Positions 10,149-18,969 of a DNA stretch of 64,000 nucleotides are shown here, in pieces. The DNA is from Vogesella oryzae (lineage in GTDB: Bacteria; Pseudomonadota; Gammaproteobacteria; Burkholderiales; Chromobacteriaceae). The stretch's first letter is position 1; the number at the start of each line of letters is the position of its first letter. Below the pieces are notes generated by a model, which saw only the letters and a list, made by a program, of their open reading frames with translations, did not search any database and was not told where the DNA came from. Position numbers and translations under genes: made by a program. The DNA lies in the NCBI RefSeq assembly GCF_902829295.1, contig NZ_CADEPL010000052.1, forward strand, positions 1 through 64,000. Reading direction: 5' to 3'.

Positions 10149-10961
10149 ATGTCCACAGTCAGCCTCAGTCAGCAACAACTTGAAGATTTCCAGCGCGATG
10201 GCGTCATCGTGCTGCGCGGCGTGTTCCGCGACTGGATCGATACCCTGCGCGACGGTTTCGAGCAGGTGTTGGCCGCGCCCAGCCCGTTTGCCATCGAGAA
10301 CACCGGCAGCGGCGAAGCCGGCCGTTTCTTCGAGGATTACTGCAACTGGCAACGTATCGCACCATTCAGCCGCTTCATTCACGATTCGCCGGCCGCCGGC
10401 ATTGCCGGGCGGCTGATGCAGTCGCAGCAGGTGCAGATTTTCCACGAGCACATCCTGGTGAAAGAACCGGGTACCACCAAGCCGACGCCGTGGCATCAGG
10501 ACATCCCGTACTACTGTGTCAGCGGCGAGCAGACCGCCAGCTACTGGATTCCGCTGGACCCGGTGCAGGCCGACAACACCCTGCGCGTGGTGCTGGGCTC
10601 GCACCGCTGGCCCAAGCTGGTGCGTCCCAAGCGCTGGGCCAGCAACGAGAACTTCTTTGCCGGCGAAGACGATTACATGGAAATGCCGGATGTCGAGAAT
10701 GGCAACTACACCATCCTGGCGCCGGAGCTGCAGCCGGGCGATGCGGTGGTGTTCGACTTCCGCACCGTGCATGGTGCCGCCGGCAATCAGGGCGGCAACC
10801 GCCGCCGCGCGTTCTCGGCGCGTTTCCTCGGCGACGATGTGCGCTTCGAGCAGCGCCCGGGGCGCACCTCGCCGCCGTTCCCCGGCATTGATCTGCACAG
10901 CGGCGAGCGCATGCGCGAGGACTGGTTTCCGGTCGTGTGGCGCGCGGCGGCGGCCAACTAG
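10149..10961 (+). CDS. phytanoyl-CoA dioxygenase (PhyH) family protein
   Basis: A 270-residue Fe(II)/2-oxoglutarate dioxygenase. The metal triad is visible as H116 and D118 (PWHQD) and H208 (TVHGAAGN). An Arg in the GNRRRAFSARF segment (about 218-225) is the likely 2-oxoglutarate ligand. The substrate is unknown; in this family it may be a lipid, an osmolyte or a secondary metabolite. It is transcribed away from a LysR gene and is probably its target. It ends in GCGGCCAAC followed by the stop, one of the dispersed nonamers. Confidence 0.9.
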   Translation: MSTVSLSQQQLEDFQRDGVIVLRGVFRDWIDTLRDGFEQVLAAPSPFAIENTGSGEAGRFFEDYCNWQRIAPFSRFIHDSPAAGIAGRLMQSQQVQIFHEHILVKEPGTTKPTPWHQDIPYYCVSGEQTASYWIPLDPVQADNTLRVVLGSHRWPKLVRPKRWASNENFFAGEDDYMEMPDVENGNYTILAPELQPGDAVVFDFRTVHGAAGNQGGNRRRAFSARFLGDDVRFEQRPGRTSPPFPGIDLHSGERMREDWFPVVWRAAAAN

Positions 10962-11018
10962 CGCCAGCGACGGCATGGCGCGGCTACAATCGGAGTATCT
11001 CCCTGCCGTAGCCGCATC

Positions 11019-12236
11019 ATGTCCCGTCTGCTGTATCTGCAATCCGGCGGCCCCACCGCCGTACTCAATATCTCGGCGCAAGGCGTCATCGAAACCGCCC
11101 GCGCACAGGGCATCGCCGTGTGCGCCGCTGCCGACGGCCTGGCCGGATTGATGGCCGGCCGGCTGCTGGACTGCACCGCGCCAGCCGCCGCCGACATTGC
11201 CCGGCTGGCGCACCTGCCGGGGGCGGCGTTCGGCAGCAGCCGCGACATCCTGCCGCCGCTGGCGGATGACCCGCAGCAGTGGCAGCAGTTGGCCGCGGTG
11301 CTGCAGCGTTTCGACATCCGCCAGATTCTGCTCAACGGCGGCAACGGTTCGATGGAAACCGCGCTGCTGCTGCAGCAACTGGGCACCCGCTTCGGCCTGC
11401 CGCTGACGGTGGTGGGCATTCCCAAGACCATCGACAACGATCTGGAAGCCACCGACTTCAGTCCGGGTTTTCCTTCTGCCGCCAAATACCTGGCCAGCAG
11501 CCTCCGCGAAGTGCTGTTCGACATGCGCAGCATGGCGCAGGGGCGGGTGTTCATCCTGGAAGCCATGGGCCGCCATGTCGGCTGGCTGACGGCAGCCGGC
11601 GCGCTGGCGGCGCTGCCGGACGAGGCGCCGCCGCTGCTGCTGCTGCCGGAGGTGGCCTACGACGAGGCGCGGCTGTTTGCCGCCGTGCGCCGGCAGGTCG
11701 ATGCGCAGGGCTATTGCGCCATCGTGGTGTCGGAAGGCTTGCGCAGTGCCGATGGCCGCTTTGTGGCGCAGATGCACGCCGACAAGGTGTATGGCCACGA
11801 GCAGCTGGGCGGGGCCGGCGTATGGCTGGCGCAGCGCATCCGCCAGGGCTTGCAGCTGCATGCGCATGTGGCGGTGGCCGATTGCCTGCAGCGTGCGGCG
11901 CGGCATCTGTTGTCGGCGGTGGACGCGCGGCTGGCGTACGAGGTTGGCCGTATGGCGGTGCAGTGGGCACTGGCCGGACAGGGCGGGGTGATGGCGGCGC
12001 TGCAACGGGTAAGCTCGGCGCAGGGTTGCGACTGGCAGGTCGTGCCGCAGCCGCTGGCGGCGGTGGCCAATCTGGAGCGCGCCTTGCCGGCGGCGTTCAT
12101 CGCTGCCGACGGGCTGGACGTGACGCCGGCCTGTCGTGCCTGGTTGCAACCGCTATTGCAGGGCGAGGTGGCGCTGCCGTTTGCCGGCGGGCTGCCGGAC
12201 ATGCGCCGGCTGCATTTCCATCCACTGGCGGGCTGA
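11019..12236 (+). CDS. 6-phosphofructokinase (PPi-PFK-like)
   Basis: A 405-residue phosphofructokinase resembling the roughly 400-residue pyrophosphate-dependent group. Motifs are QSGGPTAVLN at the start, LLNGGNGSMETA (donor site), PKTIDNDLEATDFSPGFPSAAKY (catalytic) and EAMGRHVGWLTAAG (fructose-6-phosphate binding). The donor-site residues are mixed. Lys in PKTIDND is typical of PPi enzymes, but the position that is normally Asp in PPi enzymes (GGDDS/GGGDS) is Gly here, as in ATP enzymes, and the preceding metal-binding Asp is Asn. Phosphate donor is therefore uncertain. Confidence 0.9.
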   Translation: MSRLLYLQSGGPTAVLNISAQGVIETARAQGIAVCAAADGLAGLMAGRLLDCTAPAAADIARLAHLPGAAFGSSRDILPPLADDPQQWQQLAAVLQRFDIRQILLNGGNGSMETALLLQQLGTRFGLPLTVVGIPKTIDNDLEATDFSPGFPSAAKYLASSLREVLFDMRSMAQGRVFILEAMGRHVGWLTAAGALAALPDEAPPLLLLPEVAYDEARLFAAVRRQVDAQGYCAIVVSEGLRSADGRFVAQMHADKVYGHEQLGGAGVWLAQRIRQGLQLHAHVAVADCLQRAARHLLSAVDARLAYEVGRMAVQWALAGQGGVMAALQRVSSAQGCDWQVVPQPLAAVANLERALPAAFIAADGLDVTPACRAWLQPLLQGEVALPFAGGLPDMRRLHFHPLAG

Positions 12237-12240
12237 GCGC

Positions 12241-12262
12241 ATGCGGCCAACGTTGGCCGCAT
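12241..12262. repeat. inverted pair of the GTTGGCCGC repeat (22-nt perfect palindrome)
   Basis: GCGGCCAAC (12243-12251) is immediately followed by GTTGGCCGC (12252-12260), flanked by AT on each side to make a 22-nt perfect palindrome. It starts 4 nt after the phosphofructokinase stop and ends 7 nt before the convergent LysR stop, so it may end both transcripts; a short T run follows on the plus strand. Confidence 0.9.
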
Positions 12263-12269
12263 CGTTTTG

Positions 12270-13151
12270 CTACTCTCCGCCTTCTTCTTCCAGCCAGGCG
12301 CAGAATGCCGCGCACAGCGGGTCTTCCGCCAACGCCAGCGGCAATACCCAGGAATACCCGCGTACCCGTACCCGCGGGCCATCCAGCGGCGTGACCAGCT
12401 TGCCGCTGGCCAGCAATTCTTCGATTACCGGTAGCGGCCCCAGCGTAACGCCCAGGCCGTCGATGGCGGCCTGCAGCGCCAGATAGTAATGGTCGAAATG
12501 CTGGTGGCCGGCCGCCTGCAATGCCGGTTCGCCGGCTGCCGCCAGCCAGCGCTCCCAGGCCACCGGCCGGGTTTCCGAGTGCAGCAGGGTGTGCTGCGCC
12601 AGATCCGCTGCGCTGTGCAGCGCTTGCCGCGCCAGCAGCGCCGGGCTGATGGCGGGCAACTCGTGCTCGGTGAGAAAGGCGTGCGACACAAAGCCGTGCC
12701 AGTGGTCATTGCCACGGCGGATGGCGATGTCGAAATCGGCATGCTGGTTGTTGATGGCGGCGTCCGAGGTAGCCAGCCGCAGTTCCACGCCCGGATGGCG
12801 GCGCTGGAAGCGGGTCAGCCGCGGCAGCAGCCAGTGCATCGCCAGGGTGGGGGTGACGTTGATGCGCAGCAGTCGCGGCCGGCTGCTTGTGAGTTTTTCG
12901 GTGGCGGTGGCGATGCTGTCGAACGCGCTTTGCAGCACCGGCAGATACTGGCGGCCGGCATCGCTCAATTGCACCCGGCGGCCGTGGCGCACAAACAGCG
13001 CTACCCCCAGCCACGCTTCCAGCTGGCTGATCTGGCGGCTGACAGCACCGTGGGTCACATTCAGCTGCTCGGCGGCGGCGGAAAAGCTTTCCTGGCGGGC
13101 GGCGGCTTCGAATACGCGCAAGGCGTTGAGCGGAGGCAGGCGTCGGTTCAT
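12270..13151 (-). CDS. LysR-family regulator, GcvA-like
   Basis: A 293-residue LysR regulator of the GcvA type: the start RLPPLNALRVFEAAARQESFSAAAEQLNVTHGAVSRQI is typical, as is HWLLPRLTRFQRRHPGVELRL at the start of the effector domain. It is divergent from the chromate-transporter pair starting at 13230, and probably controls it. What it senses is not visible. Confidence 0.93.
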   Translation of the reverse strand: MNRRLPPLNALRVFEAAARQESFSAAAEQLNVTHGAVSRQISQLEAWLGVALFVRHGRRVQLSDAGRQYLPVLQSAFDSIATATEKLTSSRPRLLRINVTPTLAMHWLLPRLTRFQRRHPGVELRLATSDAAINNQHADFDIAIRRGNDHWHGFVSHAFLTEHELPAISPALLARQALHSAADLAQHTLLHSETRPVAWERWLAAAGEPALQAAGHQHFDHYYLALQAAIDGLGVTLGPLPVIEELLASGKLVTPLDGPRVRVRGYSWVLPLALAEDPLCAAFCAWLEEEGGE

Positions 13152-13229
13152 CTATGTGAGTTTATTGCACAATGAGTGGCGAAAAAACTCGTTTGTGCTA
13201 CCGCCGCCAGCCAGACTAAGCTCAAGGCC

Positions 13230-13781
13230 ATGATGACGACTGTGGTGCCTGACCGGCGGGCCTTGTTTACCGGTTTCTTTATGGTGGGGCTGGCCGGCTT
13301 CGGCGGCGTGATGCCGCATGCGCAACACATGCTGGTGGAGCAGCGGCGCTGGCTTACCGAGCAGCAGTTTGCCGAGGTACTGGGGCTGGGGCAGGTGTTG
13401 CCCGGACCGAACATCGTCAATGTCGCGGTGGCGGTAGGGGCGCGCTTTCATGGCGCCAGTGGCGCGCTGGTGTCCTGTGCCGGGCTGCTATTGGCGCCGC
13501 TGGGCGTGGTGTTGCTGCTGGCGGCGCTGTATGCCAGTTACCAGCAGCAGCCGCTGGTGCAGGGGCTGTTGCGCGGTCTGGCGCCGACGGGGATCGGGCT
13601 GGTGCTCGGCATGGCGCTGAAGCTGGCGACGCGGCTGCCGCGGCGGCAGTTGCCGTGGGCGCTGGTGCTGCTGACTTTTCTGGCGGTGGCGGTGTGGAAG
13701 CTTTCTTTGCTGCTGGTGTTGCTGTTGCTGGTGCCGCTGGGCGTAGCGCTGGCCTGGCACTGGCCGGAGCGCGTGTCATGA
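13230..13781 (+). CDS. chromate transporter ChrA domain, first of a pair
   Basis: A 183-residue membrane protein with one CHR domain: FTGFFMVGLAGFGGVMPHAQHMLVEQRRWL, followed by FAEVLGLGQVLPGPNIVNVAVAVGARFHG, and four to five further hydrophobic segments. The ATG at 13230 places MTTVVPDRRALFTGF at the start; an upstream GTG in frame adds residues without family similarity. It overlaps the next gene by 4 nt (ATGA). The two half-size proteins together correspond to one full-length ChrA and likely form a heterodimeric anion exporter; chromate is the family substrate, but the natural one may differ. Confidence 0.9.
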   Translation: MMTTVVPDRRALFTGFFMVGLAGFGGVMPHAQHMLVEQRRWLTEQQFAEVLGLGQVLPGPNIVNVAVAVGARFHGASGALVSCAGLLLAPLGVVLLLAALYASYQQQPLVQGLLRGLAPTGIGLVLGMALKLATRLPRRQLPWALVLLTFLAVAVWKLSLLLVLLLLVPLGVALAWHWPERVS

Positions 13782-14296
13782 TGCTGTGGACCCTGTTTAC
13801 CCTGTTTGCCGAGTTTTCGCTGCTGGCGGTTGGCGGCGCCAACTCGGTGGTGCCGGAAATCCACCGCACCGTGGTGGGCGAGCTGGGCTGGCTGACCGGC
13901 TCGCAGTTTGCCGCCCTGTTTGCCATTGCCCAGGCCGCTCCCGGGCCGAACGTGCTGTTTGTCAGCCTGATCGGCTGGCAGATGGCCGGCGTGTCCGGCG
14001 CCGCCATCAGCCTGCTGGGTATCTGCCTGCCTTCGTCGTTGCTGAGCTTTGTGGTGGCGCGCTGGTGGCAGCGGGTGCAGGGTAGCCGGCTGGCGCTGGC
14101 GATCGAGCGCGGGCTGGCGCCGCTGACGGTGGGGCTGGTGCTGGCTGGCGCCAGCGCCATGTTGCACGCGATTACGCCGGGAACGCGCGGTTTGCTGCTG
14201 TGTGCCGCTACTGCCGTGCTGGCATGGCGGCTGCGCATCAACCCGCTGTGGCTGCTGGCGGTGGGTGGCCTGCTCGGCGCGCTGGGCTGGGTGTAG
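13778..14296 (+). CDS. chromate transporter ChrA domain, second of a pair
   Basis: A 172-residue membrane protein with a second CHR domain: LFTLFAEFSLLAVGGANSVVPEIHR, GSQFAALFAIAQAAPGPNVLFVSLIGW, then further membrane helices. The ATG overlaps the stop of the preceding half by 4 nt, showing translational coupling, as expected for paired short-chain CHR proteins. The longer frame upstream overlaps the first gene and is not used. Confidence 0.9.
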   Translation: MMLWTLFTLFAEFSLLAVGGANSVVPEIHRTVVGELGWLTGSQFAALFAIAQAAPGPNVLFVSLIGWQMAGVSGAAISLLGICLPSSLLSFVVARWWQRVQGSRLALAIERGLAPLTVGLVLAGASAMLHAITPGTRGLLLCAATAVLAWRLRINPLWLLAVGGLLGALGWV

Positions 14297-14369
14297 CCAG
14301 CCGCTGCCGCCGTTCGCCACCCGTCACGCACTGACAGGTGGGCAGGGGTTGGCCGCAGCCCACGGCGGC

Positions 14370-15086
14370 TCAGGCCGCGTCGGCGAGGGCGATGACCACC
14401 CGCTTGTTGCGCGCCCCCTTGCTCTCGATCTTTTTCACCACGACCGGGCCGATCTCGCCGGTACTGCGCACATGGGTGCCGCCACAGGGTTGCAGGTCGA
14501 TGCCGTCGATGGCCACCAGGCGGATTTCCGGCAGCTCCAGCGGCGGGGTGACCGACATGGTCTTGATCAGCTCCGGCTGCGCTTTCAGCGCTGCACCGCT
14601 GGTCATCTGCACGCTCACCGCATGATCCGCCGCAATCAGCGCGTTCAGCTCGCGCTCGATGTGATCCTTGTCCAGCTCCATGCCTTCCGGCAGGTCGAAA
14701 TCCAGACGGCCGGATTCGGCGCTGAGGTTGCCTCCGGTGACGCCGGCCTTGATCACACAGGACAGCAGATGCAGGCAGGTGTGGATGCGCATGTGGCGGT
14801 GGCGGCGCGCCCAGTCCAGCTGCAGGGTGACCGCGCAGCCGGCGGCCAACCTTGGCGTGTCTGCCGGCACCTGGTGCACGATGGCGCGGCTGAGCTTGTC
14901 GCGGCGGGTATCGCTGATGGTGATGCTGCTGCCATCGGCCAGCTGCAGGCTGGCACTGTCGCCAGGCTGGCCGCCACCCAGCGGGTAGCACAGTGTGTCG
15001 GCCAGCACGATGCCGGCATCGTCATGGCTGACGACGGTGGTCGCGAGGGAAGTCTGGTACGGGTCGAGATAGAAACGTTCCGGCAT
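14370..15086 (-). CDS. AlaX-type alanyl-tRNA editing protein
   Basis: A free-standing editing protein (238 residues) related to the C-terminal half of alanyl-tRNA synthetase. It hydrolyses Ser- or Gly-tRNA(Ala). The zinc/catalytic motifs are H102 and H106 (HTCLH) and C201 and H205 (CGGTH), with the LCYPLGGGQPGD glycine-rich motif at about 32-43. Its length fits AlaX-M, which includes the glycine-rich part. The start at 15086 is chosen because MPERFYLDPYQTS begins the domain. It is a single gene between the chromate pair and rluA. Confidence 0.92.
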   Translation of the reverse strand: MPERFYLDPYQTSLATTVVSHDDAGIVLADTLCYPLGGGQPGDSASLQLADGSSITISDTRRDKLSRAIVHQVPADTPRLAAGCAVTLQLDWARRHRHMRIHTCLHLLSCVIKAGVTGGNLSAESGRLDFDLPEGMELDKDHIERELNALIAADHAVSVQMTSGAALKAQPELIKTMSVTPPLELPEIRLVAIDGIDLQPCGGTHVRSTGEIGPVVVKKIESKGARNKRVVIALADAA

Positions 15087-15221
15087 GGTGTCCTCTGTTG
15101 TTATGCGGCGGCTGGCGCCAGTCATGACACAGTGCTGGCTGGCGGCGTACTTTTCAAGAGCCGCTGACGGCAAGGACAGGCTTGCGCGATAATTGCCGGC
15201 TGTCCGTCACCAACCACCGCC

Positions 15222-15890
15222 ATGTCTGCCCATACCCTGCAACACTACACCCCGCCGCCGGATAACGGCCTGACGCTGTTGTACGCGGACGATGCCTTGC
15301 TGGCGGTGGACAAACCATCCGGCCTGCTGAGCGTGCCCGGGCGGGGCGAGGGCTTTGATGACTGCCTGATCGCCCGTGCGCAGCGGCAGTTTCCGGAGGC
15401 GCTGATCGTGCACCGGCTGGACATGGCCACCTCCGGCATTCTGCTGCTGGCTCGCGGGGCCGAGATGCAGCGCACGCTGTCGCAACTGTTTGCCGGGCGG
15501 GCTGTACACAAGTGCTACACCGCGCTGGTGGAAGGCCGGCTGAGCGGCGAGGGCCGCAGCACGCTGCCGCTGATTGGCGATTGGCCCAACCGGCCACGGC
15601 AGAAGGTGGACCTGCTGCTGGGCAAGCCTGCCTGCACCGACTGGCAGGCGCTGGACTACGATGCGGCCAACGGCTGCAGCCGGGTGGCGCTGCTGCCGCA
15701 CACCGGCCGCACCCACCAGCTGCGGGTGCACATGCAGGCGCTGGGACATCCGATCCTGGGCGATGGCCTGTACGCCACGGCTGAGGGCTTGGCCGCCGCG
15801 CCGCGGCTGATGCTGCACGCCAGCCGTTTGCAACTACCGCACCCGCAGAGCGGGGCGCTGCTGGACATCTGCTGTCCGGCGCCGTTCTAG
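15222..15890 (+). CDS. rluA: dual-specificity pseudouridine synthase RluA
   Basis: The enzyme makes pseudouridine at 23S rRNA U746 and tRNA U32. The 222-residue product matches E. coli RluA (219) in length and in sequence along the whole chain. The catalytic Asp is D67 in VHRLDMATSG, followed by DWPNRPRQKVDLLLGKPA and TGRTHQLRVHMQALGHPILGD. Unlike RluC/D there is no S4 domain. Its 3' end overlaps the convergent DUF456 gene by 4 nt. Confidence 0.93.
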   Translation: MSAHTLQHYTPPPDNGLTLLYADDALLAVDKPSGLLSVPGRGEGFDDCLIARAQRQFPEALIVHRLDMATSGILLLARGAEMQRTLSQLFAGRAVHKCYTALVEGRLSGEGRSTLPLIGDWPNRPRQKVDLLLGKPACTDWQALDYDAANGCSRVALLPHTGRTHQLRVHMQALGHPILGDGLYATAEGLAAAPRLMLHASRLQLPHPQSGALLDICCPAPF

Positions 15891-16390
15891 CCGGCGGCAG
15901 GCCCGCCAAACAGCAGGGCGCCGGCAAACACCGCCAGCATGGCAAAGGCGCAGGCGATTTTCACCGCGGTGCCGGCGATAAAACCGGCTAGGGTGGCGAG
16001 GCCGACTTTACCGGCCTGTGGCAGCGAGCGCCGCGCCTGCAGTTCGCCGATCACCGCACCGACTATCGGCCCGATGATGGCGCCGAACAGGCCGAGGAAC
16101 ATGCCCACCACGCCGCCGATAAACGCGCCGATCAGGGCCTGACGGCTGGCGCCGCTTTTCCTGGCACCGAGCAAACCGGCCAGGTTCTCCACCACCATGC
16201 CCAGTACCACCAGCATGCCGATCACGATCAGCGGCCACATGCCGACATGGCTGAAGTCACCGAGCCAGGCGGCCAGCAGCATGCCGCCACCCAGCAGCAG
16301 CAAGCCCGGCAGCGCCGGGTAGAGCGTGCCGGCCAGGCCGGCCAGCATCAGTATCACGGCGAGGGCGTAACCCAGCCAGCTCCAGTCCAT
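15887..16390 (-). CDS. DUF456 family membrane protein
   Basis: A 167-residue protein with four or five hydrophobic segments and the DUF456 pattern: AGLAGTLYPALPGLLLLGGGMLLAAW, GMVVENLAGLLGARKSGASRQALIGAFIGGVVGMFLG and a glycine-rich hairpin region near FGAIIGPIVGAVIGEL. Function unknown. MDWSWLGYAL at 16390 is the likely start; the open frame upstream is polar and unrelated. Confidence 0.85.
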   Translation of the reverse strand: MDWSWLGYALAVILMLAGLAGTLYPALPGLLLLGGGMLLAAWLGDFSHVGMWPLIVIGMLVVLGMVVENLAGLLGARKSGASRQALIGAFIGGVVGMFLGLFGAIIGPIVGAVIGELQARRSLPQAGKVGLATLAGFIAGTAVKIACAFAMLAVFAGALLFGGPAAG

Positions 16391-16485
16391 CGTGTTGCTC
16401 CAGTCACGGGTAATACCGGAAAAGAATACGGCGCCGGCGGTAAAGTTCCGCCCGCGCCGTGTTGCGGCCAACCTTCAAGAGCGGA

Positions 16486-18543
16486 TCAGCTGGTGTATTC
16501 CTGCATCAGGATTTCCTGCGCGCAGCGGCCCTTGCCGCGTGCCACGCGGCGGCGGTAGCTGCCATCTGGCTGCATTTCCCAGGTATTGGCGTTGTCTTCC
16601 AGGTAGATCTTCAGGCCTTCCTTGATGATGCGGCGCTTGAGCTTGGCATCCAGGATCGGCACGCAAGTCTCGATGCGGCGGAACAGGTTGCGCCCCATCC
16701 AGTCGGCGCTGGCGATGAACAGGTTCTCCGCCTTGTCGTTGAGGAAGTAGAACACGCGGGTGTGTTCCAGGAAGCGGCCAACGATGGAGCGCACGGTGAT
16801 GTTCTCCGACAGCCCGTCCACGCCGGGGCGCAGCGCGCACACGCCGCGGATGATCAGCTGGATCTTCACCCCGGCCTGGCTGGCGCGGTACAGCGCGTTG
16901 ATCATCTGCGGCTCCAGCAGCGCGTTCATCTTGGCGATGATGTGTGCCGGTTTGCCTTCCTGCGCATGCTGGATCTCGCGGTCGATGGCGCTCATCAGCA
17001 TGTTGTTGAGGGTGAATGGCGACTGGTACAGGTGCTTGAGCTCGCCGGCATGGCCCAGGCCGGTGATCTGCACGAACAGGTCGTTCACATCGCTGGCGAT
17101 TTCCTCGTTGGCGGTGAGCAGGCCGAAGTCGGTATACAGCCGCGCGGTACGCGGGTGGTAGTTGCCGGTGCCCAGATGCACGTAGCGCTTGAGCTGGCTT
17201 TGTTCGCGGCGGACCACCATCAGCATCTTGGCATGCACCTTGTAGCCGAACACGCCGAATACCACGTGGGCGCCGGCGTCTTCCAGCCGGTTGGCCCAGC
17301 TGATGTTGGCCTCTTCGTCAAAGCGCGCCATCAGTTCCACCACCACGGTCACTTCCTTGCCGGCGCGGGCGGCGGCAATCAGCGATTCCATCAGCACCGA
17401 GTCGGTGCCGGTGCGGTACACCGTCATCTTGATCGCCAGTACGTCCGGATCGGTGGCGGCCTCGTTGAGCAGGTCGATCACCGGCTGGAAGCTCTGGAAC
17501 GGGTGATGCAGCAGGATGTCGTTCTGGCGGATGGCGTCGAACAGCGGCGTCTTGTTGGCCAGCGGCAGCGGCAGCGACGGCTGGAACGGGGCGAATTTCA
17601 GCTCCGGCCGTTCCACCTTGTCCGGCACCTGCATCAGCCGCACCAGGTTCACCGGGCCATCGACGCGGAACACGTGCTCCTTGCTGAGGTTCAGGGTGCC
17701 GGTGAGGAAGTCTTCGACGTGCTGTGGGCAGGTGTCGGCGATTTCCAGCCGCACCGCATCGCCAAACTGGCGCTGGCGCAATTCGCCCTGCAGCGCGGTA
17801 CGCAGGTTTTTCACGTCCTCGTCTTCCACGTTCAGCTCGCTGTCGCGGGTGACGCGGAACTGGTAGCAGCCTTTCACCGTCATGCCCGGGAACAGCTCCT
17901 GCACGTGCGAGTGCAGGATGGAAGACAGGAATACGAAGGTGTCCGGGTTGCCGCCGCAGATTTCGGCCGGCAGCTTGATCACGCGCGGCAGAATGCGCGG
18001 TGCCTGCACGATGGCGATGCCGGATTCGCGGCCGAAGGCATCGGTGCCCTCCAGCTCGACGATGAAGTTCAGGCTCTTGTTGAGCAGGCGCGGGAACGGG
18101 TGCGACGGGTCCAGTCCGATCGGCGTCAGGATCGGCATCAGCTCGCGGAAGAAGTAATTGCGCACCCACTCGCGGTGATGGCTGTCCCACTCGTTACGGC
18201 GCAGGAACACGATGTTCTGCTCACGGAGCGCCGGCAGGATTTCCTCGCGCAGCAGCCGGTACTGTTCGTGTACCAGGTCATGGGCGGCAGCCGACAGGCG
18301 CGACAAGACTTCGCCCGGGGTGCAGCCATCGGCCAGGATGCGCTTGGGGGTCAGCTCGGCGGCTTCTTTCAGCCACGCCACCCGTACTTCGTAGAACTCG
18401 TCCATATTGGACGAGACGATGCACAGAAACTTGAGCCGCTCGAGCAGTGGCAGGCGTTCTTCTTCGGCCTGCGCCATCACGCGGCGATTGAATTCGATCA
18501 GGCCCAGTTCACGGTTGAGCAGAGTGTCGTTTGGCGTGGACAT
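16486..18543 (-). CDS. ppk1: polyphosphate kinase 1
   Basis: Makes inorganic polyphosphate reversibly from ATP. The 685-residue protein has the full domain order: N-terminal helical domain (LNRELGLIEFNRRV, VSSNMDEFYEVRVAWLKE), the head domain, and two PLD-like catalytic domains. The region YVHLGTGNYHPRTARLYTDFGLLT holds the phospho-accepting His, and the second His region lies near LFRRIETCVPI. No exopolyphosphatase (ppx) gene is adjacent, which is often found beside ppk. The gene is transcribed alone, behind yggX. Confidence 0.96.
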   Translation of the reverse strand: MSTPNDTLLNRELGLIEFNRRVMAQAEEERLPLLERLKFLCIVSSNMDEFYEVRVAWLKEAAELTPKRILADGCTPGEVLSRLSAAAHDLVHEQYRLLREEILPALREQNIVFLRRNEWDSHHREWVRNYFFRELMPILTPIGLDPSHPFPRLLNKSLNFIVELEGTDAFGRESGIAIVQAPRILPRVIKLPAEICGGNPDTFVFLSSILHSHVQELFPGMTVKGCYQFRVTRDSELNVEDEDVKNLRTALQGELRQRQFGDAVRLEIADTCPQHVEDFLTGTLNLSKEHVFRVDGPVNLVRLMQVPDKVERPELKFAPFQPSLPLPLANKTPLFDAIRQNDILLHHPFQSFQPVIDLLNEAATDPDVLAIKMTVYRTGTDSVLMESLIAAARAGKEVTVVVELMARFDEEANISWANRLEDAGAHVVFGVFGYKVHAKMLMVVRREQSQLKRYVHLGTGNYHPRTARLYTDFGLLTANEEIASDVNDLFVQITGLGHAGELKHLYQSPFTLNNMLMSAIDREIQHAQEGKPAHIIAKMNALLEPQMINALYRASQAGVKIQLIIRGVCALRPGVDGLSENITVRSIVGRFLEHTRVFYFLNDKAENLFIASADWMGRNLFRRIETCVPILDAKLKRRIIKEGLKIYLEDNANTWEMQPDGSYRRRVARGKGRCAQEILMQEYTS

Positions 18544-18575
18544 TTTTTATGCAATTTAAATTAATCGGGCGGCAA

Positions 18576-18605
18576 AAAAAGCCCTCTTGCGAGGGCTGCG
18601 TTTTT
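18576..18605 (-). terminator. yggX terminator
   Basis: AGCCCTC (18580-18586) pairs with GAGGGCT (18591-18597) around TTGC. On the minus strand a run of seven T's follows the stem. It lies just after the yggX stop and before ppk1. Confidence 0.85.
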
Positions 18606-18873
18606 ATTGCTGCGGGGTGAAGCCGGCCACCTGGTCGGCTCCCTGGCCGAAGAAGTAGGCCTCCAGTTGCGCGGCCAGGTACTGGCGGGCGCGCTGGTCA
18701 GCCAGGCTCAGGCGGTTTTCGTTGATCAGCATGGTCTGGTAACGCAGCCAGCCTTGCCAGGCTTCCTTGGAAACATTCTCGAATACGCGCTGGCCCAGTG
18801 CGCCCGGCAGCGGCGGGAAGTCCATACCTTCAGCTTCGCGGCCGAGTTTCACACAGTTAACCATTCTTGCCAT
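18604..18873 (-). CDS. yggX: oxidative damage protection / Fe(II)-trafficking protein YggX
   Basis: An 89-residue protein of the YggX family, linked to protection of iron-sulfur clusters. The family pattern is clear: [19 protein letters not shown] with the conserved Cys, [30 protein letters not shown] and FTPQQ at the end. The start at 18873 has an AAGGAA ribosome site; the open frame upstream is not family-like. A terminator separates it from ppk1 downstream. Confidence 0.95.
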   Translation of the reverse strand: MARMVNCVKLGREAEGMDFPPLPGALGQRVFENVSKEAWQGWLRYQTMLINENRLSLADQRARQYLAAQLEAYFFGQGADQVAGFTPQQ

Positions 18874-18969
18874 GGTGCATTCCTTGCTAAAAGTTTTGAC
18901 ACAGTAGAGGGCAATTGTGACACAGCGATGACGGGTAACCAACCTTGCTGCGCGAATGGTTGCCCGTGC

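Noticed and set aside
13417-14991. 524-codon Pro/Ala-rich frame across the chromate and AlaX genes
   Set aside because: Runs antisense to the CHR genes and out of frame with AlaX, both of which have clear family motifs.
16459-18564. 701-codon frame opposite ppk1
   Set aside because: Antisense shadow; ppk1 itself is unmistakable and the product is His/Gln/Val-rich without motifs.
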